Positions 36,280 to 44,332 of a stretch of 64,000 bases of DNA are shown here, one piece after another. Under the pieces are notes generated by a model, which was not told the DNA's origin, did no database searches, and was given only the letters and a program-made list of their open reading frames with translations. Location: positions 62,001-126,000 of the forward strand of contig CAWIXH010000012.1 of assembly GCA_963839995.1 (NCBI GenBank), read 5' to 3'. The stretch comes from CAWIUB01 sp963839995. Its GTDB lineage: Bacteria; Actinomycetota; Actinomycetes; Mycobacteriales; Jatrophihabitantaceae. The number at the start of each line of letters is the position of its first letter. Within the stretch, counting starts at the first letter, position 1. Position numbers and translations under genes: made by a program.

Positions 36280-38245
36280 CCGAAGTTACGTGATCTTGAT
36301 GCTGTGAAGCCCCCGTGTTGAGGGGGGTTTCGCCGTGTGTGGGGTGGTGGTTCTGGCTACGTGAGGGTGGCTGGGATGGGTGCGCCGAGTAGGTCGAAGG
36401 CTCGTCGTTGGGTGGGGGTGGGTTCGGCGAGCAGGTCGAGGTCGGCGCCGCCGATGGTGACGGTGTTGCGGGTCAGGGTGGCGAGGTGGTCGAGCAGTCC
36501 GCGGTAGTCGTGCAGTGGTCGGTTCTGGTCGTCTTTGCGGCGGGAGGCTTTGCGTTCGGCGGCGGGTGAGCGTTTCGCGGCGGCGACGGGGTTGTCGCGC
36601 TGGGGTGGGTGTTCGTCGGTGTAGGTCAGCGGCGCCCAGGCTTTGCGCAGGTGCCAGACGAGGTAGGCGGCGAGGGTGCAGATCAGTACGTGGGCGCGGA
36701 CCCGGTGTTGGGTCCAGTGCCGGATCGGGCGCAGTTCCAGCTCGTCGATCTTGAGGGTGCGGAAGTCGCGTTCGAGGTTGGCCAGCTGCTTGTAGGCGGT
36801 GACGGCGCCGGCGGGGTCGAGCCGGTCGGCGGCGACGCTGGTGCGGATGAGGTAGATGCCGTCCAGGGCGGCCTCGGCGTCGATCTTGGGCTGGTTGCGG
36901 GTGACGGTCAGGGTGGTGTCGGTGATGGCCAGGTGGAAGTGTTTGGCCATCTTGTACTTGTCCAGCACCCGTCCTGCGGCCAGGCCGATCTTGTCGGCGC
37001 CGGTCAGCCGCCCGGCGGCGACGCGTTCGCGCAGCGGAGCGAGCGCCGTTTCGGTGGCGGTGAGCAGGGCGTCGCGTTTGCTGGCCCGTTCGGTGGCCAG
37101 GTGCGGGTTGCGGCAGGCGATGAGCCGTTCGCCGGGGTAGTCGGGGTGGGTGATCTCGGCCAGGTCGGCGGTGTCGAACAGGCTCATCTGCAGCGGGCCG
37201 CCGTCGGCGGCGAGTTTGGCGATCGCGGGGGCGCGCAGGCAGGTCAGCCAGCCGATGCCGCCCAGCTCCCGCAGCGCCTCGATCCGGGCGGAGGTGATCA
37301 TGCCGCGGTCGCCGACCATCACCATCTGGCGCAGCGTGAACTTCTCCCGCACCGCCTCGACCGCCTCGACGAACGCGGTGGGATCGGCGGTGTTGCCGGG
37401 AAACACCCGCACCGCGACCGGGCGCCCCTCGGGGTCGGTGAGCAGCCCGTACTCGATCTGGGCCTTGCCTTTCTTGCCGTCGCGGGAGTAGCCGCGCGCG
37501 GCGAGTGGGCAGTGCGAGCCTTCCACCCAGGAGGAGGACAGGTCGAACAGCGCCAGCCGGGACGGGTTCGCCGCGGGCGCGAGGTGCCGCGCCGCGAGCC
37601 TGGCCTCGATGCCGTCTTGGCGGTCCAGCAGCCAGTCCATCGCCTGGTAGCACTCGTCGCTGGACGCCCCGGCCACGCCGAGGTCCGCGCCGAGGGTGCT
37701 GTCGGCCCACCAGCCGATAGTGGCCAGCTTGCTCGCCGGCCGGGCGACCCGGGACACGATCAACGCCAGCGCCAGGTCCCGTTCCCGGCAGGGCGGTCCC
37801 AGCAGCCCGGGCAGGCCCAGCGCCGCGGCCTGCGCCCACACCGCGGCGACATGCCCGTGCGGCACCGCGCGGACGATGCGGACCTGCTCGCCCACCGGGG
37901 CCAGCACCTGCCCGCGCAGCACCGCCTCGATCGCGCCGATCGCCGCCTCCGGCAGCGCGGACAGGTTGGCCAGCTGCTCGTGCTTCACCGTGCCGGCCTG
38001 CCGGTAGGAGCGGCGCAGATACACCGACTGGTACTCCCGCCGGCGGCCCTGCTTGTCCACGTGACTCGACTTGATCCTGGCCACATGCATCGCACCACTC
38101 GACCGCGGCATATCCTAGATAATATCTGATTCATGCGCAGACCAGCGGACGACACGCCACATATTCTGGCTACACAATCGATCCGTGAAACTCCCACGGC
38201 CCAACAAACACGGGGAATCAGCCCTCAGACCCGTCGTAACTTCGG
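36280..38245 (-). mobile_element. IS1634-family insertion sequence (1966 bp)
   Basis: Perfect inverted repeats CCGAAGTTACG / CGTAACTTCGG mark the ends, and GCTAAT is duplicated at 36274-36279 and 38246-38251. It carries a single transposase gene pointing opposite to the integrase it interrupts. A GC-rich hairpin with a T-tract (AAGCCCCCGTGTTGAGGGG, then GGTTT) at 36307-36330 lies just past the transposase stop and probably ends its transcript or blocks readthrough. Confidence 0.93.
36357..38090 (-). CDS. IS1634-family transposase
   Basis: The 577-residue DDE transposase has ARIKSSHVDKQGRRREYQSVYLRRSYR at the N-terminus. The first Asp lies in LALFDLSSSWVEG and the second in MVMVGDRGMITSARIEAL. 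A family-typical C-terminal core, YKQLANLERDFRTLKIDELELRPIRHWTQHRVRAHVLICTLA, follows in two parts and holds the acidic residue. The reading frame is intact. ATG 38090 (MHVARIKSS) resembles the usual start; the frame is open 21 bases further. Confidence 0.9.
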   Translation of the reverse strand: MHVARIKSSHVDKQGRRREYQSVYLRRSYRQAGTVKHEQLANLSALPEAAIGAIEAVLRGQVLAPVGEQVRIVRAVPHGHVAAVWAQAAALGLPGLLGPPCRERDLALALIVSRVARPASKLATIGWWADSTLGADLGVAGASSDECYQAMDWLLDRQDGIEARLAARHLAPAANPSRLALFDLSSSWVEGSHCPLAARGYSRDGKKGKAQIEYGLLTDPEGRPVAVRVFPGNTADPTAFVEAVEAVREKFTLRQMVMVGDRGMITSARIEALRELGGIGWLTCLRAPAIAKLAADGGPLQMSLFDTADLAEITHPDYPGERLIACRNPHLATERASKRDALLTATETALAPLRERVAAGRLTGADKIGLAAGRVLDKYKMAKHFHLAITDTTLTVTRNQPKIDAEAALDGIYLIRTSVAADRLDPAGAVTAYKQLANLERDFRTLKIDELELRPIRHWTQHRVRAHVLICTLAAYLVWHLRKAWAPLTYTDEHPPQRDNPVAAAKRSPAAERKASRRKDDQNRPLHDYRGLLDHLATLTRNTVTIGGADLDLLAEPTPTQRRAFDLLGAPIPATLT

Positions 38246-38940
38246 GCTAATGCGTGGCTGGCGCGCAGCTGCGCGCTGCTGGGAATCCGGCTGGTTCACA
38301 GTAAGCCGTACTCGCCGCAAGGCAGGGGCAAACAGGAAAGGCTGAATCGCTATATCCGGGAGGCATTCCTGGCCGAGGCGTGCCATCACGGCATCGAATC
38401 GATCGAGGAGTTGAACGACCGGTTCGCCGCGTGGGCTGAGCAGGTGGCCAATCGGCGTCGGCACGCCGAAACCGGTCAGGCGCCGATCGACCGGTGGGAG
38501 GCCGGCGGCCCACCACGCTCCGCTGACCCGGATCGATTGCGGGAGGCGTTTCGCTGGTCGGTGACCCGTAAGGTCACCCGCACCGCGACGGTTCCGTTGG
38601 AAGGGAACAACTACGCCGTCGACCCGGCCCTGGTGGGGCGGCGGGTCGAGTTGCGTTACGACCCGGAGGACCTGACGCGTATCGACGTGTTCCTCGACGG
38701 GCAACCGGCCGGGGTGGCCCGGCCGTTCGTCACCCGCCGCCACGTCCATCCGTCGGTGCCGCAGGCGTTCCGGCCGGAGCCGACGCCGATCACCGGTATC
38801 GACTACCTCGGCCTGGTGCAGGCCCTGCACGAGGAGGCCACCGGCGTGGCCGGGCCGATCGACTACGCCCACCTCGCCCGGCTGGACCAACCTGCCAGTG
38901 ACGACGACGGCCACGGCGCCAGCGACGCTGGGGAGGTGCC

Positions 38941-39759
38941 GTGGTGAGCCGGGCGCCGTGGGTGGCGCACTTCGGGCTGTCCCGCACCCCGTTCGGCAAG
39001 GCCATCGCCGCGAAGGACCTGTTTTCCCGGCAGGCGCACCAGGAAGCCGTGGCCCGGATCAACTTCTGCGTCGTCGAGGCCGCCCTCGGCGTGCTCACCG
39101 GCGACGTCGGCGCGGGCAAGACGGTGGCCGTCCGCGCCGCGGTCGCCGGGCTGGACCCGTCCCGGCACCAGGTCATCTACGTCGCCAACCCGGCGTTCGG
39201 CACCCGCGGCCTCTACGTCACCATCGTCCGCGCGCTCGGCGGCGAACCCCGCTACCAACGCGCTGAGTTGATGGCCCAAGCCGGGGACCTGCTCGCCGCC
39301 GAAACCGAGGAACGGCACCGCCGGGTGGTGCTGATCGTCGACGAAGGGCACCTGCTGCAACCGGACCAGTTGGAGGAATTGAGGTTGCTCACGAACCTGG
39401 ACATGGACGCGGCGTCGCCATTTGCCGGCATCCTGCTCGGCCAACCCACCCTGGCACGGCAGCTGCGGATGGGGATGTTCGCCGCGCTCGATCAGCGCAT
39501 CGCCACCCGGTTCACGATCAAGCCGATGGACCTCGGCGAGTCCGCCGCCTACCTGCGCCACCACCTGGCGCTGGCCGGCCGCGACGAGCCGCTGTTCGCC
39601 GACGATGCCATCGCCCGGCTGCACCGCATCGCCAACGGCCTGCCCCGCGCGTTGAACAACGCCGCCACCGCAGCGCTGATCGCCGCCGCGGCCGACGGCA
39701 AAGACCTCGTCGATGACGCCTGCGCCAAGAAGGCCGCCGCCGAACTCACCCGCGACTGA
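38941..39759 (+). CDS. ExeA/TniB-like AAA ATPase of the transposon
   Basis: The 272-residue protein is a GspA/ExeA-type AAA+ ATPase with FGLSRTPFGKAI at the start, Walker A GDVGAGKT (54-61), Walker B VVLIVDEGHLL, a sensor-1-like ILLGQPTLARQLR and an arginine-bearing IATRFTIKPM. In Tn5053- and Tn552-type elements such ATPases (TniB, p271) help the integrase choose targets and assemble. Its start overlaps the integrase stop, so it was co-translated. The gene itself is intact. Confidence 0.85.
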   Translation: MVSRAPWVAHFGLSRTPFGKAIAAKDLFSRQAHQEAVARINFCVVEAALGVLTGDVGAGKTVAVRAAVAGLDPSRHQVIYVANPAFGTRGLYVTIVRALGGEPRYQRAELMAQAGDLLAAETEERHRRVVLIVDEGHLLQPDQLEELRLLTNLDMDAASPFAGILLGQPTLARQLRMGMFAALDQRIATRFTIKPMDLGESAAYLRHHLALAGRDEPLFADDAIARLHRIANGLPRALNNAATAALIAAAADGKDLVDDACAKKAAAELTRD

Positions 39760-39808
39760 CCCCCGCCCCGCACCAGCTCAGACGGTGCTCGCCGGCTCCT
39801 CGCACTCG

Positions 39809-39930
39809 CCGGTTCCTCCACCGCCGCCACCCCTGCCGGAGCGCAGGCCCGGTCAAGACCGGCCGAAGGCCGCACGACTTGGTCTTGACCGGGCCGAGCA
39901 CCGGCACACCCTCCCCGGCGGAGGAACCGG
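39809..39930. repeat. Long nested palindrome inside the transposon
   Basis: GGCCCGGTCAAGACC (39846-39860) pairs perfectly with GGTCTTGACCGGGCC (39881-39895). Outside it, CCGGTTCCTCC (39809-39819) pairs perfectly with GGAGGAACCGG (39920-39930), and GGTGCTC (39784-39790) pairs with GAGCACC (39896-39902) as an alternative. It fills the 222-base gap between the ATPase gene and the last small gene. It could be a terminator, a structured RNA or a protein-binding site; the sequence does not decide. Confidence 0.75.
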
Positions 39931-39981
39931 CCACCCAACCACACGCACGAGAACAGCCCTACCAGACAACGGAAAACGGCC

Positions 39982-40284
39982 GTGACCCCGCTACCCACGC
40001 CCCGCACCGACGCCGACACCTACGACGTGCTCGACGACGCGATCGCCGACCTCGCCCACCGGCGAGGCCTCTGGCTCGGCGACGAACTCATCCTCATCCA
40101 CCTACTCGCCAGCCTCATCGACCAAGCACTGCGCTGGCTACCCGCGGCCGTGGACACAGCCCGCGCCAACGGCGCCAGCTGGAACGACATCGCCGTCCTC
40201 ATCGGCACCAGCGACGACGAGGCCCGACTGCGCTTCGACCCCAACTCACCCATCGCCGACGGGAGGTGGCCCTGGCCCACCTGA
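39982..40284 (+). CDS. Small HTH-like protein of the transposon
   Basis: The 100-residue protein is helical, with LIDQALRWLPAAVDTARANGASWNDIAVLIGTSDDEARLRFDP, which looks like a helix-turn-helix of the kind that scans for (WxDIAxxxGTS). I recognise no family. It is the last gene of the element, 84 bases from the right end, and may be a regulator or accessory DNA-binding protein. Confidence 0.55.
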   Translation: MTPLPTPRTDADTYDVLDDAIADLAHRRGLWLGDELILIHLLASLIDQALRWLPAAVDTARANGASWNDIAVLIGTSDDEARLRFDPNSPIADGRWPWPT

Positions 40285-41032
40285 CCTCGCATCCGGCCAC
40301 ACCAAGCCCGGCCGAACCATCACCACCGAACGCGGCCGACCAATGCATAGACAGCGTTGCCGCTAACACCAGTTCCAACAGCGGATCAGCACCGCGTCCA
40401 GTTCGGATGCGGTGACCATGCCGCCATGAAGCGCCGCGTCCGCAACCACGACCGCGGACGCGATGGACGAGCTGCGGCCGAGGTCGACGAGCGTCCGCGC
40501 CACCGACGTGACTGGCACGCCGTCCCGGACGACAACGTCCCTGTCGGCCAGCGTCGCCCGATGCAGACTCGCGCGAACGAGATCTCCGGTGCCGTTCGGC
40601 GGCACCGTCACGGTCGGAGGGATTGGCACCGGCCCGAGCAGCGGAAGCCCGTGGACGATCGCGGCGGAGGCGTGGCTTAGGACGCTGCCACGACAGGCGC
40701 GTTGGGCAGCGATGGCGGCGAGCCGCGCGTTCAGGAGTGCGGCGGCACGGGGGTCGTCGGGCGTCGTTGCTGTCGGGCTGAACCGGCCGGAACGGATTCG
40801 CCGGATGCGGCCGGATCGGACGGCGTGGCGAAGCGCCGAGTCCGTCCATCCGGCGCCCAACGCCTCGGAGCGGTCGAAGACTTCAGGGCGGGGGAGCGGT
40901 CGCATGGCCTTAGTACATCGGCGTTCGGAGACCTGCAGGCATAGCTCAGCGAATGTGTGGACGCGCGCGGTGCCCTGTGGACAACCAGCGCCGCCTGGCG
41001 GCCAGCCAGCATCGGGCCGACGCCGACTCGCC

Positions 41033-41105
41033 TTGATCACGTCTTCCCCGCAGATGTGCGCTGCGAGTCGGCCATAGCGTCGAATTGCGGGGAAGACGCG
41101 GTCAA
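41033..41105. repeat. Palindromic repeat, copy A, in a 490-bp gene-free stretch
   Basis: TTGATCACGTCTTCCCCGCA is matched by TGCGGGGAAGACGCGGTCAA with two mismatches across a 33-base centre that contains TGTGCGCTG and GGCCATAGCG. Copy B at 34292-34363 shares arms and centre in the same order. The surrounding gap (40906-41396) otherwise shows only the leader of the next cold-shock gene; I see no coding region in it. Confidence 0.75.
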
Positions 41106-41396
41106 CACACGAGGCGACCACCAATCACGCCACCACTCCTCGCGGAACGTTCACATGTTTGGTAGGCGTGTGGCGACGACCAATTTTGGGCCGGCCATCT
41201 GGCTCTTTCAGAGCGTGCCGTGTACGTTTCGCGCTGGTCGTAGTTACGAGCGTTTCGACTAGCGAAGTACTACGTGCGCCGCCCTTCCCGGGAGGTCCAC
41301 GTGCACTGCAGTGAAGCGGGACCGAGGAGCGAAGACCCCGGCCTCACGAAGGGTGGCGCCGGAATCGGCCCGCAGGGCACAGAGCAAGGAGTGCAC

Positions 41397-41600
41397 GTGG
41401 CACAGGGCACCGTCAAGTGGTTCAACAACGAGAAGGGATACGGCTTCATCGCCGTAGATGGCGGGCAGGACGTCTTCGTCCACTACTCGGCCATCCAGTC
41501 CGACGGCTACCGCTCGCTGGACGAAGGCCAGCGGGTGGAGTTCGAGGTCGCCCAAGGTCCCAAGGGTCCGCAGGCCGACGGCGTACGCGTCGTCAGCTGA
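41397..41600 (+). CDS. Cold-shock protein (CspA family)
   Basis: The 67-residue single cold-shock domain has RNP1 KGYGFI and RNP2 VFVHYSAI, starting MAQGTVKWFNNEKG. Such proteins bind single-stranded RNA and DNA as chaperones. AAGGAG five bases before GTG 41397 sets the start. A long untranslated leader, normal for csp genes, is likely because about 490 bases upstream are gene-free. Confidence 0.93.
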   Translation: MAQGTVKWFNNEKGYGFIAVDGGQDVFVHYSAIQSDGYRSLDEGQRVEFEVAQGPKGPQADGVRVVS

Positions 41601-41698
41601 ACCACACAGGCTACCGGCCCGGTTCGCATCACGCGAACCGGGCCGGTTCGTCTGTGCGGACGGGAATGGCGCACCCCGGCCGAGACGTTCATTTCGAT

Positions 41699-42034
41699 AT
41701 GAGTGAGGCGACCGCGCCATTCGGCGCGCTGCTGCAGTTGACGGCGCTCGACGGGCGGCGTGACGAGTTGCTTCGGGTGCTGGGCAACTACGTCAACACG
41801 CTCGACGGCGAGCCGGGCACCACGTTGTTCGCCGTGGCGGCCGACCCCAACGACGCCGGAATGGTCTGGCTGTGGGAGGAGTTCGCCGACGGCGCGGCGG
41901 TCCGCGATCACTTTCAGCATGATTTCTTCCGGGCCCTGCAGCTCGAGTTCGCCGACCTGCTGGCCGAGCCGCCGGCGGTGCGACCCCTGGCCCCCTTCGT
42001 CCATCGGGTCAACCCCGGCGTCGCCGCCGAATAA
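41699..42034 (+). CDS. Antibiotic-biosynthesis-monooxygenase (ABM) domain protein
   Basis: The 111-residue protein is a dimeric alpha/beta-barrel of the ABM/quinol monooxygenase family, with GALLQLTALDGRRDELLRVLGNYVNTLDGEPGTTLFAVAADPND and a central WLWEEFADGAAVRDHFQHDFF. Small cofactor-free oxygenases and many uncharacterised proteins share this fold. Its last 26 bases overlap the esterase remnant on the other strand. Confidence 0.8.
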   Translation: MSEATAPFGALLQLTALDGRRDELLRVLGNYVNTLDGEPGTTLFAVAADPNDAGMVWLWEEFADGAAVRDHFQHDFFRALQLEFADLLAEPPAVRPLAPFVHRVNPGVAAE

Positions 42035-42344
42035 GGACGTTCTCGTGCGGCAGGCCACGCCCGCCGCTGTAGCCGAGGTACTGGACCACGCGCGGCGTCG
42101 GGCTGGACGCCGAGGCGGGCAGGTGCAGCCAGCCGGCCACCCGGCTGCCGCCGAAGCCGGCGAACGACACGTCGTACGTCCGCACGGCCGCGAGCCGGTT
42201 GTCGACGGGTGTGAACGTGGGCGCGAGCTCGTGCCGTCGCGCCTCGTCGAGCGTGCCGGACCAGAACGCGTCGAAGTCGGCCGGGACGTGCACCGACGAG
42301 GTGTACGTGCGCAGTTCGGGCAGGCTCAGGTCGGTATAGGCCAC
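42009..42344 (-). pseudogene. Truncated acetyl xylan esterase / cephalosporin-C deacetylase
   Basis: The frame encodes only the N-terminal third of an AXE1-type esterase (about 320 residues in relatives). It reads LPELRTYTSSVHVPADFDAFW, VRTYDVSFAGFGGSRVAGWLHLP and VVQYLGYSGGRGLPHENVL. Homology ends at about residue 105, where the sequence passes into the ABM gene. The catalytic Ser and His parts are absent, so it is a deletion remnant. Confidence 0.8.
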
Positions 42345-42371
42345 GGCACCGCAGCCTATGACCCACCTGGC

Positions 42372-42432
42372 CTTGCACTCGCCGACCCCGAGTGCTAAAA
42401 CCGAATTGGCACTCGGCTAGGCTGAGTGCCAA
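42372..42432 (+). promoter_or_regulatory. Two CIRCE operators (HrcA sites) before groEL
   Basis: The first site is CTTGCACTC-N9-GAGTGCTAA (42372-42398), near the consensus TTAGCACTC-N9-GAGTGCTAA. The second is TTGGCACTC-N9-GAGTGCCAA (42406-42432), a perfect inverted repeat. HrcA repressor binding to CIRCE silences groE genes until heat stress. The pair lies about 110 bases before groEL. Confidence 0.93.
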
Positions 42433-42541
42433 CGTACCAGCCGAGATGAGGTGCCGCAGGGCGCCGTCCGTCGCGGGCATCGTAGGCCGGGCGCTGAACA
42501 GCCAGTAAGACCTACCCACCTAGCAGTGAGGACAACACCGT

Positions 42542-44170
<1,629 letters not shown>

Positions 44171-44189
44171 GTCCAGGGCAAGACGGAGC

Positions 44190-44217
44190 GGGGCGGGCCC
44201 ACCCACGGGCCCGCCCC
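44190..44217 (+). terminator. Rho-independent terminator of groEL
   Basis: GGGGCGGGCCC and GGGCCCGCCCC form an 11-base perfect stem with a 6-base loop, followed by TTTCTCCT, 19 bases past the stop codon. Confidence 0.88.
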
Positions 44218-44332
44218 TTTCTCCTGCGTCGTGCGGGTACGCCTCTCGTGGTCGGTTGCGTTCCGCGTGGACATTTGCGGTTGACCACTCGCCTCATAAT
44301 TGACCACGCGAGGCAGTACGAGGGAGGGCCCG

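Larger units (their letters stand above)
35581..38947 (+). pseudogene. DDE (rve) transposon integrase, split by IS1634 element
   Basis: The gene encodes a TniA/TnsB-like integrase with an N-terminal HTH region (TVRWYSRGTIDRWLRDWRKDGLAGLRP) and an rve catalytic core. The first Asp is D161 (WITDVLVGPW) and the second is D226 (LYADNGAPF). The catalytic Glu, E262 (GRGKQERLNR), lies beyond the insertion, giving D-35-E spacing once rejoined. Codons up to 36279 and from 38252 join in frame to a 464-residue protein with a Mu-type beta-barrel C-terminus (NNYAVDPALVGRRVELRYDPEDL). As found, the N-terminal fragment lacks the Glu, so the element cannot move without help. GGAGG precedes ATG 35581. Confidence 0.88.
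34749..40368. mobile_element. Tn7/Tn5053/Tn552-like multigene transposon with TGT...ACA ends
   Basis: The 5620-bp element starts TGTTGACGGC and ends GCCGCTAACA, so both ends read TGTTnnCGGC inward. CCAGT is duplicated at 34744-34748 and 40369-40373. Inside the ends, GCGGCAACGCTGT occurs inverted at 34788-34800 and 40351-40363, a likely transposase-binding repeat. TGT...ACA ends with 5-bp duplications are the mark of Tn7/Mu-like DDE transposases. Cargo and machinery in order are a zinc-ribbon/HTH protein, a DDE integrase, an AAA ATPase, a long palindrome and a small HTH-like protein, all on the plus strand. No resolvase, TnsA or CRISPR gene is present. The integrase is broken by an IS1634 element. 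Confidence 0.85.
34282..40905 (-). pseudogene. AbiEi/DUF559-like gene split by a 5.6-kb transposon
   Basis: The N-terminal half (40905 to 40369) has a winged-helix start (MRPLPRPEVFDRSEALGAGWTDSALRHAVRSGRIRRIRSG) and VLSHASAAIVHGLPLLG, as in AbiEi-family antitoxin-domain proteins. The C-terminal half (34743 to 34282) has RLDFYWDALGVGGEADGRLKY and EKERQEQLEEAGLVVVRWGW, a Vsr/DUF559-like nuclease fold. Removing the transposon and one CCAGT duplicate gives ...LIRCWNWPGIRRAIRAID... in frame and a complete 332-residue protein. No AbiEii-type toxin gene is adjacent. Function of such solitary genes is unknown; it is inactive as found. Confidence 0.85.

Noticed and set aside
36609..38129. A 506-residue plus-strand frame opposite the IS1634 transposase
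   Set aside because: Low-complexity antisense reading without motifs.
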